NCBI GenBank assembly: GCA_025455065.1
Contig: JALONG010000039.1
Span: forward strand, 29,152 to 93,151
DNA length: 64,000 nt
Origin: Candidatus Kapaibacterium sp.
Lineage (GTDB): Bacteria; Bacteroidota; Ignavibacteria; Kapaibacteriales; UBA4661
Direction of reading: 5' to 3'
The notes below the pieces were generated by a model. It was not told the DNA's origin and did no database searches. It saw only the letters and a program-made list of their open reading frames with translations. Below, in pieces: positions 1 through 10,352 of the stretch. A program made the translations under genes and the position numbers. Each line of letters opens with the position of its first letter. Within the stretch, counting starts at the first letter, position 1.

Positions 1-1
1 C

Positions 2-940
2 GAAGCGGCAAATATTGAACTTCAAGCCGTGAATGCAGAATTGATGCGGCAACAAGAACTTTTGGAAGAGCAAACGGTAGAAACCGAAATGCTCAATACC
101 GAATTGCAAGAGCGGAATAACGAATTACGGCTTTTAAGCGAGGAACGAAGCGAACTTTTGGGTATTGTGTCGCACGATTTGAAAAACCCAATTGCCAGTA
201 TTCAAGGGCTTGCCGAAATGCTCAGCGTGGGTGATGACGTATTACCGATAGAGCAGCGCCGACAAATCATCAGCCTTATTCTGCAAAATTCCTCAAAAAT
301 GAGTAGTCTGGTGAAAAATCTGTTAGATGTCAATGCGATTGAGCAAGGCAGTATTCATGCGCAGTTGAAGGAGCTTGATGCGAGTTTGATTGTCGGAGAA
401 ACGCTTGCGCATTATCAAGAACGAGCCGCACAAAAAGAAGTGCGTATATTATTCTCTAACGAAGCACCGATACGGGTTATGGGCGATGAGCAGATGCTTT
501 TGCAAGTTATGGATAATCTTGTTTCCAATGCAGTCAAATACTCTCAGCGCGGCAAAGCAATTCACATTTACGTCGAAGAATACAGTCCCGTTCAGGAAGA
601 ACGCATCAATCCTCCTTCGCCTCTGCTTGCACGATTGGGCATCCGAGAGCAAGTGCGTTTTGGTAAGCAGCCGCTTGGTGTTATTGTTGTGCGCGACGAA
701 GGTGCAGGGATTCCTGTCGATGAACTGCCGCGTCTGTTTGGGAAGTTTGTCCGACTTTCCACGCGCCCGACTGAGGGAGAGGATTCAACGGGGCTTGGGC
801 TTTCGATTGTGAAAAAGTTTGTTGAAAAGATGAACGGAGAAATTTGGTGCGAATCCGAGCCGGGTAAAGGTTCGGTCTTTGTTTTAACACTACCACTTGT
901 ACAGGGAGAAGCCTCAACCCGTATTCCTGAGACCGCTTGA
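2..940 (+). CDS. sensor histidine kinase, C-terminal part (gene continues off the left edge)
   Basis: Frame open from base 2; coiled coil then H-box LLGIVSHDLKNPIASIQG, N-box MDNLVSNAVKYS, G-boxes DEGAGIP and GLGLSIVKKFVE. Confidence 0.9.
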   Translation, partial: EAANIELQAVNAELMRQQELLEEQTVETEMLNTELQERNNELRLLSEERSELLGIVSHDLKNPIASIQGLAEMLSVGDDVLPIEQRRQIISLILQNSSKMSSLVKNLLDVNAIEQGSIHAQLKELDASLIVGETLAHYQERAAQKEVRILFSNEAPIRVMGDEQMLLQVMDNLVSNAVKYSQRGKAIHIYVEEYSPVQEERINPPSPLLARLGIREQVRFGKQPLGVIVVRDEGAGIPVDELPRLFGKFVRLSTRPTEGEDSTGLGLSIVKKFVEKMNGEIWCESEPGKGSVFVLTLPLVQGEASTRIPETA

Positions 941-3724
941 AATGGCGTTTATCGTCATAAAAAGCTGCATCAGCGACGCATCGGCTTCGGTGGTCTTGTT
1001 CTGCGTAACTTCTTCGCGCCATTGGCGCAAAAGCGCCACCTGCTGGCTGTGCAAAGGCGCAAGCGCTTGGTCGCGCAGATGCAAGGAAATGTGCAGCCTG
1101 GGGCGGCGTTCCTCGAATTTTCCGCCCAAAAGTATCGTCAGCATCGTGCGTGTGCGGGCGTACTCCGACAAAATCATCGTGTAAATGCGGTCGCGGATGC
1201 CTCTGTCCTCCACCAAATCCGCATACATCCTCATTACGTCCGTATTCACCGAAGCCAAGCCTGTTTCCACGTTGCCAAGCACGTAACTGAGCAGCTCCCA
1301 CGTCGGAATCATGCTGCGAACCCGCTCGAAATCATCGGGGCGCTCAGTCATCAGCATTTCAAACGTGCTTCCTACGCCGTACCAACTCGGCAAATAATAC
1401 CGCGACTGATTCCACGCAAAGACCCACGGAATTGCCCGCAAATCCGCCAATGTGCGCTTGCCTGTGCGCCGCGAAGGACGTGAGCCGATACGGTTCTGCT
1501 CCAAAGCGTCAATGGGTGTGGCTTGCCCATAGAAGGTCATAAAATCCGGCGCATGGATTAAGCCTTCGTACACGCGGCGGCTGTATGCGGCAAATTCGCC
1601 CAAATACGGCTCAAATTCATGCGGCTTTTTGAGATTGTGTGCATTGCGAAGCGTGGCATTGGTTACGCCGGCAAGCATAAGTTCGAGATTATATGCGGCT
1701 GTTGGGATATTCGAGTATTTTTGCGCAATCGTTTCGCCCTGCTCGGTCATGCGGAAATTTCCTGTGAGTGCAAGCGGCGGCGAGGCATCCAGAAAGGTAT
1801 TCATCGGACCCGCGCCACGACTGACCGTTCCGCCGCGCCCGTGAAAGAAGCGAATGTCCACGCCTTTTTCCGCCCCAACCCGCGCTATTGCTTGCTGCGC
1901 TTGATACAAATTCCACTGACTTGCTAAAATACCACCGTCTTTGTTGCTGTCGCTGTAGCCGACCATCACTTGCTGCACTGCTCGAAGCGGCTTGTGGAAT
2001 TGCGTCGGCTCATTTTTTTGCGCTTCCAAACTGCGTACCGTCATCGGGTGTTCCAAGAACGTTTTGACGATACTTGCGCCGTTATTCAAATCGTCAATCG
2101 TCTCCAAAAGCGGAACGATGGGCAAGCGACAAACCAAGCCTTTATCGGTATTGTGGGCAAGTCCGCTTTCCCGTGCAAGTAAATACACCACGAGCAAATC
2201 CGACACATTCCGCGTCATGCTCACAATCAGCGCTCCCGCGCCGGCAACGCCGTATCTCTCGCAATGGTCACGCACGGCGTGGTAGCAATCCAGCACTGCG
2301 TCTGCTTCTTTGCCGATGCGAGCGCCCGAAAGCGCGAAAGGGCGCGGCGATTCAAGTTCTTGCATCAAAAATTCGCGGCGTTTTTCTTCCGACCATTTTG
2401 CGAAGTTTTCGCCATCCTCCACGCCTGCGCTTACCAGTAACTGCGCCACTGCGCTGTCGTGGAAGGCAGAATTTTGGCGAATATCCAGCACCGCCAAATG
2501 AAAACCGAAGGTCTGCACGGCACGAAGCGCTTTTTGAACGTCATTCTCCACAAGCCGCATTGCGCCTACTTCTTCGAGCGATGCCATGAGAAGGCGAATA
2601 TCGGCTTCGAGTTCGGAAGCAAGGCGGTATGCGCCTTCGTGGTCGTTGAGTTGTGTGGCGTGGTCACGCTGCACATCCACCGGAAACCGCGCCATGACAA
2701 GGTTCAGGAACTGTCGCCAAGGTTCGTTTTGATTGCGTCCGGTGGCTTGCGCTCCGCGCTCACCCAAAAGCGCGGTGTATTCGGCAATTTTGTCCGTGAG
2801 TGCTTTGGAAGGCGCGTACATCCTACCGGAAATGCTTAGTTTTACCGTCAAATCCAAGATTCTGCGGCGCAAAACAATCAAGCCGCGCAAACGCAAGTCC
2901 TGAAGCGTTGTTCGGGTGATGTCGGCGGTTACAAAGGGGTGTCCGTCGCGGTCGCCGCCCACCCACGTTCCGAAAGAAATACGCGGCACGGCTTCGTGAA
3001 TATCCAGCAACTTCGTATCCAAGCCATTTCCACGCCATATTTCCGTAAAGCGTGAATCAATCACGGGCAGCGTTTCGGGGAAAATGTTGGTGAGATAATG
3101 CAGCATATTGCGGTGTTCCGAGCCGACATCGGGCTTTTCGAGAAATATATCCCCTGTGCGCCAAAGGCGCTCCAATGCGGCTTTCACATCGCGGCGAATC
3201 ATTTCGCGCTCAAAGGGAGTCCACATCTTATTTTCTCGCTTGACGAGCAGCAAATAGAGTTCGCGGTAATGTTCCAACACAGTGGCGCGTTTTGCTTCGG
3301 TGGGATGCGCCGTCAGCACAGGTTCTATGCGGATATTGGGCAGTGCTTTGGCAATTTCTTCGGCAGAAATTCCCACTTTCAGCAAGCCTTTGAGTACCCC
3401 GTCCCACAGCCCGCGCCCTGTTCCCACGCCCTTTTCGGTCTCTTGACGGCGGCGATACTGCACGGCGATATTTTCTTCAATCATGTTGAGAAGCTGAAAC
3501 GCAATCGAGTACATCTGCGACATTCGTTTCGGAATCTCGACGCGGTGCGCTTCCACGCTAGAAAATACGCCGCTTGGCATGGTCGTTTCGTCTTGCCAAG
3601 GCAGCATCGCCGCGAGGTCGGTTTTGCCGAGTTCGGTTAAAACCTCGTGAAAACATTGAAAAATAAACGCCGCATCTTCTTGAAATTTCTGCGACGGTGT
3701 GTAGGAATCAGAGGTGAAGTTCAT
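914..3724 (-). CDS. ppc: phosphoenolpyruvate carboxylase
   Basis: 936 aa; VLTAHPTEAKRATVLEHYREL, GYSDSNKDGGILASQWNLYQAQ, FFHGRGGTVSRGAGP, C-terminal NAISSGLRNTG. Confidence 0.97.
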   Translation of the reverse strand: MNFTSDSYTPSQKFQEDAAFIFQCFHEVLTELGKTDLAAMLPWQDETTMPSGVFSSVEAHRVEIPKRMSQMYSIAFQLLNMIEENIAVQYRRRQETEKGVGTGRGLWDGVLKGLLKVGISAEEIAKALPNIRIEPVLTAHPTEAKRATVLEHYRELYLLLVKRENKMWTPFEREMIRRDVKAALERLWRTGDIFLEKPDVGSEHRNMLHYLTNIFPETLPVIDSRFTEIWRGNGLDTKLLDIHEAVPRISFGTWVGGDRDGHPFVTADITRTTLQDLRLRGLIVLRRRILDLTVKLSISGRMYAPSKALTDKIAEYTALLGERGAQATGRNQNEPWRQFLNLVMARFPVDVQRDHATQLNDHEGAYRLASELEADIRLLMASLEEVGAMRLVENDVQKALRAVQTFGFHLAVLDIRQNSAFHDSAVAQLLVSAGVEDGENFAKWSEEKRREFLMQELESPRPFALSGARIGKEADAVLDCYHAVRDHCERYGVAGAGALIVSMTRNVSDLLVVYLLARESGLAHNTDKGLVCRLPIVPLLETIDDLNNGASIVKTFLEHPMTVRSLEAQKNEPTQFHKPLRAVQQVMVGYSDSNKDGGILASQWNLYQAQQAIARVGAEKGVDIRFFHGRGGTVSRGAGPMNTFLDASPPLALTGNFRMTEQGETIAQKYSNIPTAAYNLELMLAGVTNATLRNAHNLKKPHEFEPYLGEFAAYSRRVYEGLIHAPDFMTFYGQATPIDALEQNRIGSRPSRRTGKRTLADLRAIPWVFAWNQSRYYLPSWYGVGSTFEMLMTERPDDFERVRSMIPTWELLSYVLGNVETGLASVNTDVMRMYADLVEDRGIRDRIYTMILSEYARTRTMLTILLGGKFEERRPRLHISLHLRDQALAPLHSQQVALLRQWREEVTQNKTTEADASLMQLFMTINAISSGLRNTG

Positions 3725-3782
3725 TGCACGTAGGAAAATATGAGTGAAGTGTTTTTGTCTTTGACGGCTAATAGTGGCGTAT

Positions 3783-4679
3783 TTACTTGGTTTTCTTTCG
3801 TGCTTTCGTCAGTACATCGGTAAGTTCGTCTGCGTTTAATCCCGTTGCTTTCATAATATCTTTGTGAGACAAGCCCATTGCGTTAAGCCGTCGTGCGGTT
3901 TCGTGCTGATTTCGTTTTACACCGCGCTTTTCGCCGCGTTTTTCGCCACGCAATTCGGCTTCTTCAATCGCTGTATCTATTACGCTTTGCAGATCCAGAT
4001 AATGTTTCAGCGACAGTTCGTATTCTTTCATCTGTGCGGGTGTGAACTGCGCAATTTCTGCGGTGCGGAATGCCTCTTCAAAGATTTCGGCTTGCAGGGG
4101 ATTGGGAATATCCTCCAAACTGCTCACGTGTTTGATGAAATAGAGCCATTTGTCGGTCTGTGAGACAAGTTTTGCTTCGGTCTTGGTAAACTTCGGCATT
4201 TCCAAGTAAATGAACGTCAGTTTGTCGTAAAAAACGGTGTTGCGTTGGTTTTTGAGTTGAACAACATGGAGATAATCAGGGTTGTTTTTGTCCTCCTCAA
4301 ACACAAAGTCCAGAACACCGATGCAGTACACCGCAGCAAGGTTGAAGTGCCATTTTTCGCCACGTTCCGCCTGTTCGCGGATAGGAAAGGTGGAATAAAA
4401 TACGCTGCGTTCTTTGAAATAATTCTGTTTTGCTTTTTGCAATTCCACGATGAACCGTTCGCCGTTATCTCCCGTGCAGGCAATATCAAAAACGGCTCTT
4501 CGCTCAAGCACGGTCTCACCCGAAGCCTCGTTTTTGGTGTATTCCAAATTGCGAATATGGTGCTTCGGCGGCAGCAAGGCATTCAGGAAGTCAATGAGCA
4601 AGCCTTTATGCGCCTCTTCGCCGAAGAGTTTTTTGAAGCCGAAATCGGTGAACGGGTTGATGTAGCGTTGTTTGGTCAT
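3783..4679 (-). CDS. Rpn/PD-(D/E)XK nuclease-family transposase-like protein
   Basis: N-terminus YINPFTDFGFKKLFGEEAHKGLLIDFLNALL and AVFDIACTGDNGERFIVELQKAKQNYFKERSVFYST are typical of the Rpn family; charged repeat GEKRGEKRGVKR near C-terminus. Confidence 0.9.
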   Translation of the reverse strand: MTKQRYINPFTDFGFKKLFGEEAHKGLLIDFLNALLPPKHHIRNLEYTKNEASGETVLERRAVFDIACTGDNGERFIVELQKAKQNYFKERSVFYSTFPIREQAERGEKWHFNLAAVYCIGVLDFVFEEDKNNPDYLHVVQLKNQRNTVFYDKLTFIYLEMPKFTKTEAKLVSQTDKWLYFIKHVSSLEDIPNPLQAEIFEEAFRTAEIAQFTPAQMKEYELSLKHYLDLQSVIDTAIEEAELRGEKRGEKRGVKRNQHETARRLNAMGLSHKDIMKATGLNADELTDVLTKARKKTK

Positions 4680-4723
4680 GGCTTGTGAAAATGATAGTTT
4701 GAAGCGAGTTTTTTATCAGACAC

Positions 4724-6847
4724 TTACTGTGCGAGAATAACACTTTTGCTCCCCACTACACGCCCATCCACCCACAAACGGCATAAATATAAGCCCGAAG
4801 CCATGTTCTGAAGCGGAGCCGTAATACTGTGTGCGCCGGAAGCGTAGGAATTATCGGCAAGCGTGGCAATCTCCTGTCCCAATACTGTGTGCAGGGTGCA
4901 ACGCACGTGTGCAACTTGGGGAAGCATGAAGGCAAGTGTGAGCGACGTGCTTGCAGGCTGAGGAGTGATGCGCCATTCGGGGAATGGTGGTGCTGGTTCG
5001 CGGACGGCGGTTGTGGTGGCGGGGGCATCAAGGACGTAGAGACCGCCGTTTGTGCCGACGAAGATGGATTGGGTGTTGGCGGCGATACTTCTAAAATCTG
5101 TATTTGTTAAGCCATTGATTGTATAAGCGTTCCAGCGCTGCCCGTCCGAAGAGCCAAGTACCGGATTTGAAAAGAGAACTGATTGAAAACCAGAGTTGGT
5201 CATTACACTGGATGGAACTATCCTGCTGTTTTGAGGAAGACTGAGAATTTCATTACGACGTGAGGTCAAGCCAATGACATTTGTGGCTATGGTTTCCCAG
5301 CCCCGAACAATTCCTTGAAAACTATCTTCGAGAATCCAATACCCTCGCAAACGATATAGAACGGTGGGTGGCACACCCAGAGCTGAATACACAATGAAAT
5401 TAACCCTTTGGGTTATTGCATATAAATTATTACGAAAAGGTATGACATTGCTCATTGCTCCGAGATAATCCTGACTCACTTGCCGCCAAGACCTACCATT
5501 ATCAACAGAAGTTTGAATTGGATACCGATAACCCGACGAAAAGGATGTTGCAGGCTGTCTTGTAAAAGCGTGTATCGTATCGTTAGTTATGCCAAAATTA
5601 TAGACCCATTCTCCTTTTAACCATGCAGATTCCCATGTTCTTCCGCTATCCGATGAGCGATAGATGCCATCGCTGGTAGCCGCATAATACGTGCGATTAT
5701 TCTCGTAGGCAGATATATTCCCAAATGTAACATTTGTCGGTAGTTTATCAAGTACAATCCAATCTTTGCCGTTTTTTGAGCGCCGGAGTATTGAATCAGA
5801 TACGACAAAAAAGAAATCTTGTGTAGCTTGTATAAAAGGTAGCGTATCAGCACCAATTTGGAATGGAATAAAACGTTGATTGATATACTGATATGTTCTG
5901 AGAGAATTTCCATTGAGGTTCAAGATATTCACGAATACTGCGCTATCATTGGCAATGATTTTTTGAACTCGCTGCTCGGAAAGCCCTGCATTCGCGCTTT
6001 GCCATGTTTTGCCTGAGTCTCCGGAAAAATACGCTCCCTTGTTTGTCGCAGCGTAAAGCCTTCCGCGTACAAATGCCAGTCCCTGCAATATCGTATTTTC
6101 AGGAGATTTGCCTGTTTGCTGCCAAAACCGACCTTGGTCATACGAAAAATATACTGCGTTCGTACTCGAAGCAAAGAGAGTCGAGCCGCCGGATAAGGCT
6201 AGAGCTATCGGTTCAAAAGGTAGCGATATGCCAAGCCATGTTACGCCAAGATTGTAAGAAAATAAGAGTTGCCCTCCTTTTACTCCCGCATAAATGATAT
6301 TATCAACACTGGCAAGACAAGTGACAGAGGCACTGGTCAGCACTCGTCTAAAATTCTCTAAAGAAGGGGATGTGCTAATTGAAATGCCCCTGTAATTTAC
6401 CCCAATGACATGGGAAGCATTAAGGGCAATTTGGTATGGTGTGTCATAAAGATATGTTTCAACATATTGAGTCGTCATGCCACCATTGGTAGAGGTTGTA
6501 AATGTAGCAACAGAAAGTATTGCATCCGAAAATGTATTAATAGAAGATGCCGCTACTATTCTACCATTTGAGGCACTAATACATCTCGGAAATGTTCTGA
6601 ATGAACTCAGTGGCAACCACGAAGTGCCATCAACTGAGCGAAAGATTGTACTGTTGGAAGTCAGCGCATACAACGTATCACTGGAAGCGGCAATGTGCGT
6701 AACATTCGCGCCATCGGGACCAAGATAGCGCCACGCCGCACCACCACTCTGTGCGGATACTACACACGCACCCGCAAAAAAAACAACTACCGCCACAAAG
6801 CAAGGAATAAAGCGGCTTCCAAGGGCAAAAGGAGAGGACGTTTTCAT
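4724..6847 (-). CDS. secreted BNR/YCF48-like repeat protein with T9SS-type C-terminal sorting domain
   Basis: Signal peptide; repeated S.D.G.TW motifs (SSDSGRTWES, SGDSGKTWQS, SVDNGRSWRQ); C-terminus RITPQPASTSLTLAF...SGLYLCRLWVDGRVVGSKSVILAQ. Confidence 0.85.
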   Translation of the reverse strand: MKTSSPFALGSRFIPCFVAVVVFFAGACVVSAQSGGAAWRYLGPDGANVTHIAASSDTLYALTSNSTIFRSVDGTSWLPLSSFRTFPRCISASNGRIVAASSINTFSDAILSVATFTTSTNGGMTTQYVETYLYDTPYQIALNASHVIGVNYRGISISTSPSLENFRRVLTSASVTCLASVDNIIYAGVKGGQLLFSYNLGVTWLGISLPFEPIALALSGGSTLFASSTNAVYFSYDQGRFWQQTGKSPENTILQGLAFVRGRLYAATNKGAYFSGDSGKTWQSANAGLSEQRVQKIIANDSAVFVNILNLNGNSLRTYQYINQRFIPFQIGADTLPFIQATQDFFFVVSDSILRRSKNGKDWIVLDKLPTNVTFGNISAYENNRTYYAATSDGIYRSSDSGRTWESAWLKGEWVYNFGITNDTIHAFTRQPATSFSSGYRYPIQTSVDNGRSWRQVSQDYLGAMSNVIPFRNNLYAITQRVNFIVYSALGVPPTVLYRLRGYWILEDSFQGIVRGWETIATNVIGLTSRRNEILSLPQNSRIVPSSVMTNSGFQSVLFSNPVLGSSDGQRWNAYTINGLTNTDFRSIAANTQSIFVGTNGGLYVLDAPATTTAVREPAPPFPEWRITPQPASTSLTLAFMLPQVAHVRCTLHTVLGQEIATLADNSYASGAHSITAPLQNMASGLYLCRLWVDGRVVGSKSVILAQ

Positions 6848-6910
6848 CGTTATCACAGCCACAAATGAAACAACAAGGAATTATGAGACCCTCAAGATAA
6901 AACTTTTTCG

Positions 6911-6939
6911 CTCAAAAGCAAGTCCCCGTGCTGTTTTAT
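6911..6939 (+). repeat. 29-bp perfect direct repeat, left copy
   Basis: CTCAAAAGCAAGTCCCCGTGCTGTTTTAT, identical to 7390-7418. Confidence 0.95.
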
Positions 6940-7003
6940 TCGCGGAGAAAATTTTCGTATATTTCTGACAATCCAACAGTACCACCATTATTGACAAAAC
7001 ATT

Positions 7004-7291
7004 ATGACTACGCTCACCTTAGCCGATGAAAGCAGTCTCCGTGCTGTGCGTGAGGCGATTGACCAGCAGCGTTTGTCGCTTGGATACTCGCTTGAGCGCA
7101 CACGAAAAAAACTGCAAGAATTTGAACAACGGTATAATGTGCAAACCGCATATTTCCTTGATTCTATGAGTGCTGAGGATTTAGTCGGCGGCGACATGGA
7201 ATACGTTGAATGGGCAGGGGAAGCGCAAATGCTCACACTTCTTGAACACGACATGAAAGCGCTTGATGATGCTCGTTCACACTTACGCTGA
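7004..7291 (+). CDS. small coiled-coil hypothetical protein (95 aa)
   Basis: ATG start; heptad-like EAIDQQRLSLGYSLERTRKKLQEFEQRYNVQ; isolated between opposite-strand genes. Confidence 0.65.
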   Translation: MTTLTLADESSLRAVREAIDQQRLSLGYSLERTRKKLQEFEQRYNVQTAYFLDSMSAEDLVGGDMEYVEWAGEAQMLTLLEHDMKALDDARSHLR

Positions 7292-7389
7292 ATACAGTGC
7301 GATGCTGGCGCATAGTTTGAATGTGCTTCATCTTATCTCTACCTTGCTTTAGCCTCTACCTTTCCAAAAACCTATTTCCCACAAAAGCC

Positions 7390-7418
7390 CTCAAAAGCAA
7401 GTCCCCGTGCTGTTTTAT
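7390..7418 (+). repeat. 29-bp perfect direct repeat, right copy
   Basis: CTCAAAAGCAAGTCCCCGTGCTGTTTTAT, identical to 6911-6939. Confidence 0.95.
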
Positions 7419-7512
7419 ACCAATTTACGTTGAGAATTGTGCATTGTTTTTTTATACTTTTCTCTGGAAACAGCATAAATACTCGCACAGACAAGAATGT
7501 CTGTGCCGCTGA
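7415..7512 (+). repeat. ~97-bp dispersed repeat containing the 22-bp palindrome (second copy at 19102-19199)
   Basis: Same sequence as the 19.1 kb copy with few substitutions. Confidence 0.9.
7485..7506. repeat. REP-like 22-bp palindrome
   Basis: GCACAGACA-AGAA-TGTCTGTGC. Confidence 0.9.
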
Positions 7513-7596
7513 AGTTCGCCGACATTCAAACAAAAGCGAGACCCCCACAAGTACGTGAGAGCCTCGCCAAACCGACATTTCTGCCGCAGCAATCGC

Positions 7597-8907
7597 TTAA
7601 TTATTCTGCTCGACCAGCCCGTTGAAGCGCGTATTGACTATCGAATTAAAGATAGAGCCAAAAGTGTAGTTAATGCCAACCCACGCCCAATAGGAAAAAT
7701 TCGTGGGAAGTTGCCTGCCTTGCAGCAAAACGGTTGTTGTGTTGAGGTCAGATTTTGCCAGCGAAATTTGGTCTTGAATGAGTGCCGCGGAGCCGAAAAT
7801 TTGAATAGAAAGCCCTTCGACAAGGCGCAAACTGAGTTGTGTGTCGAGCGAAACGCGGTACTGCGAAAAGTTGTCCATATAATTTGAGCCGCGCAAGCCC
7901 ATATAGACAGTTCCCCACTGCTGCGTTAAATCCAGCGAAGCCGATAAACGCTGGAAGGGGCGCAGTTCTTGGGTGCGGTCGAAAACGGTTTTTTCGAGAT
8001 AATTCAACTGCTGAAAACCCGCTTCGTAACTTATGCGGAGTTGATGATAGGTGTTTTCGCTATACGGAAAAATGTTGTATTCCACTACGGGACCCAGTCG
8101 GTGCGAAAAACCAATATTACGAAACACCGAATGTTCGCCGATGTACAACCCGCCCACAGACCAGTGCTCACCGAGGCTGTGCGCATAGAGCGCATTACCC
8201 CCATAGGCATCGGTCGCAGCAAAAAACTGTTTCCCGTCAATGGTAAATTCGCTGGAATTGCGCCGAAAAAAGACATTCGCAAGCGTTTTGCTGTCATTCG
8301 TTACGCGGCGCACTGTGAGAAAGCTGTTGAGCCAGAGAAAGCGGTTGTTCGATTCGGCAGACGTATTCCCGTTTACGCCCACCGTAAACGCCCAATAATC
8401 CCACGGGTCTTTGACGGCTGCAATCGTAGCCTGTTCGCGTTTCGGGTACTCAAATTTCATTTTGCTGCGTAATTTCGTTTTTGCTACATACCGCACCAAA
8501 CCTGCTTGCAAGACCCTCACAAGTTCACTGCGAATCATTTCATCACTTGCAGACTGGTCGAGGTTAAACATGAGCGTGTCGTTCATCCCCTGAAATTCAT
8601 GTTGTCCAAGAAAATTCACCGTAAAAAGACTGCCGTCTGCTCCGGTGGACTGGCGAATAATGAGGAGCTGCACATCCGCTTGGAAGCGGTCTCGCACGAA
8701 ATTGAAAAACGATAATTCCGTTTTGACGTAATCTTCAAAGCACCATCCCGTACAGTTCAAAAAAAGTTTTGGGGCATTATTGACGAGCGCCGTGTCTTGT
8801 TGTGTCTTGGTGCTGTCTGCCGGAGCGAGTATTTCCGCGCTTTTGGCGAAACTTGTGTTGAGAGCGAACACCGCACAAAGCGCGGCAAGAAAAGCGAAAC
8901 GAATCAT
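7597..8907 (-). CDS. secreted/outer-membrane hypothetical protein (possible beta-barrel)
   Basis: 436 aa with signal peptide MIRFAFLAALCAVFALNTSFA; alternating hydrophobic/polar C-terminal half. Confidence 0.7.
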   Translation of the reverse strand: MIRFAFLAALCAVFALNTSFAKSAEILAPADSTKTQQDTALVNNAPKLFLNCTGWCFEDYVKTELSFFNFVRDRFQADVQLLIIRQSTGADGSLFTVNFLGQHEFQGMNDTLMFNLDQSASDEMIRSELVRVLQAGLVRYVAKTKLRSKMKFEYPKREQATIAAVKDPWDYWAFTVGVNGNTSAESNNRFLWLNSFLTVRRVTNDSKTLANVFFRRNSSEFTIDGKQFFAATDAYGGNALYAHSLGEHWSVGGLYIGEHSVFRNIGFSHRLGPVVEYNIFPYSENTYHQLRISYEAGFQQLNYLEKTVFDRTQELRPFQRLSASLDLTQQWGTVYMGLRGSNYMDNFSQYRVSLDTQLSLRLVEGLSIQIFGSAALIQDQISLAKSDLNTTTVLLQGRQLPTNFSYWAWVGINYTFGSIFNSIVNTRFNGLVEQNN

Positions 8908-9176
8908 AGCGATAGGGGCAAAAAGTTAAAAAAGACGCGGAAGCTAAGAATAGCTCAATCTTACGAAGCAATTCGTACTTTGTTGCACAAGAGGGGAGAA
9001 AATTTTGGTGAGGCGCGAAAAAATATTGGCATTTTGACACGAAAAGCATGGATGATGCGGGTTTTCGCAGAATAAGAATCGCACTTTTGTACAGGAATTT
9101 TCCGCCCAATATGCTGTAATCAGCGCAATTCCGTACTTCCCGTTTCTGCAATAGTCTGGATAAATGAGAAAAACTC

Positions 9177-9198
9177 GCACAGACAAGAATGTCTGTGC
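9177..9198. repeat. REP-like 22-bp palindrome
   Basis: GCACAGACA-AGAA-TGTCTGTGC. Confidence 0.9.
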
Positions 9199-9287
9199 CA
9201 CTGAAGCCTGATTTTAAGCCATAGTAGGGTAGTTGTTTTTATTTCATATGAGAAATCTCCGAACTATTCTGTCTAAAAAAAACGTAA

Positions 9288-10256
9288 TTACGCCTCGCTT
9301 TTGCGCGGCAAAAGTACCACAAACGTCGAACCTTTCCCAAGTTCGCTTTCCACCCAGAGTTGCCCGTTGTGTAATTCCACCACACGCTTGGCGATTGCCA
9401 AGCCCACGCCGTGCGAGGATTCACCGCCCGTCGGACGGGCAGAGAGGCGTTGGAAAAAACCGAAGAGTTTTTGTTTGTCCTCGTCGCTGAAGCCGGGACC
9501 TTCGTCCTGCACTTCAAAGCGAATGGTCTCCGGCAAAGCAATGACGCGGATTGTAACGGTTGTGTCGTATGGTGAGTATTTAATCGCATTGCTGAGGAAA
9601 TTTTCCAAGACCTGCTGCACCAAAATTTTATCGGCAAAAAGCGTGAAATCATCACCTTCGGCAAGCATTTCGAGGCGTTGCGCTTTTTCGGAAGCACGGG
9701 CGAGATTGTGTTCGATAACCGCCGCCAGCATTTTTTTTGCGTCGCCGTCTTCTTTATTCACCTGCATCCGTCCCATTTCGAGAGCCGAACTCGCCAAGAG
9801 GCTCTCAATCAAGTCAATCATACGCTCGCACGTCTCACGAATACGCGCTCCTGCAACGGGAAACTCTTCGGCGGTGATTTCACCCATTTCGATAAGTTGC
9901 ACTGCCGCAAGCACGGTAGCAAGCGGGCTTTTGAGGTCGTGCGACACAACGCTCAGAAGTTCGGTTTTGCGTTTGTTCGCGTCTTGGGCTTTTTGGAGAT
10001 TTTCTTTCGACTCTGTAAGTGCCTGTTCTAATTGATTTTGTAGCTTAATAAGTTTCGACTGCGTAAAATCGCTCATGCGCGTTAGCTGCGATGATTCTCG
10101 GAGCATAACTTCGTAGCGCTCGGTGAGTGTGCGATATTCCTCGTGTAGGGCGCTTGCCGTCAGGCTTTCGGGGGATTCTGCACTAAGGGCTTTGGCACGA
10201 TGCAAAAGTTCTTCTTCGGCGCGGAAAACAGATTGTGGCTCGCTCATGGTGGACAT
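9288..10256 (-). CDS. sensor histidine kinase
   Basis: H-box LLSVVSHDLKSPLATVLAAV, N-box LENFLSNAIKYSPYD, DEGPGFSDED, GVGLAIAKRVVELHNG; similar in layout to the kinase at 2-940. Confidence 0.92.
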   Translation of the reverse strand: MSTMSEPQSVFRAEEELLHRAKALSAESPESLTASALHEEYRTLTERYEVMLRESSQLTRMSDFTQSKLIKLQNQLEQALTESKENLQKAQDANKRKTELLSVVSHDLKSPLATVLAAVQLIEMGEITAEEFPVAGARIRETCERMIDLIESLLASSALEMGRMQVNKEDGDAKKMLAAVIEHNLARASEKAQRLEMLAEGDDFTLFADKILVQQVLENFLSNAIKYSPYDTTVTIRVIALPETIRFEVQDEGPGFSDEDKQKLFGFFQRLSARPTGGESSHGVGLAIAKRVVELHNGQLWVESELGKGSTFVVLLPRKSEA

Positions 10257-10352
10257 AAAAACATGATAAACATTGGAAGGATAACGGCAGAACAAAGCGT
10301 GAATTTACGCAAGGTTTGGGGGCTTGCAAAGATAAATCGTGCTGACACAAAT

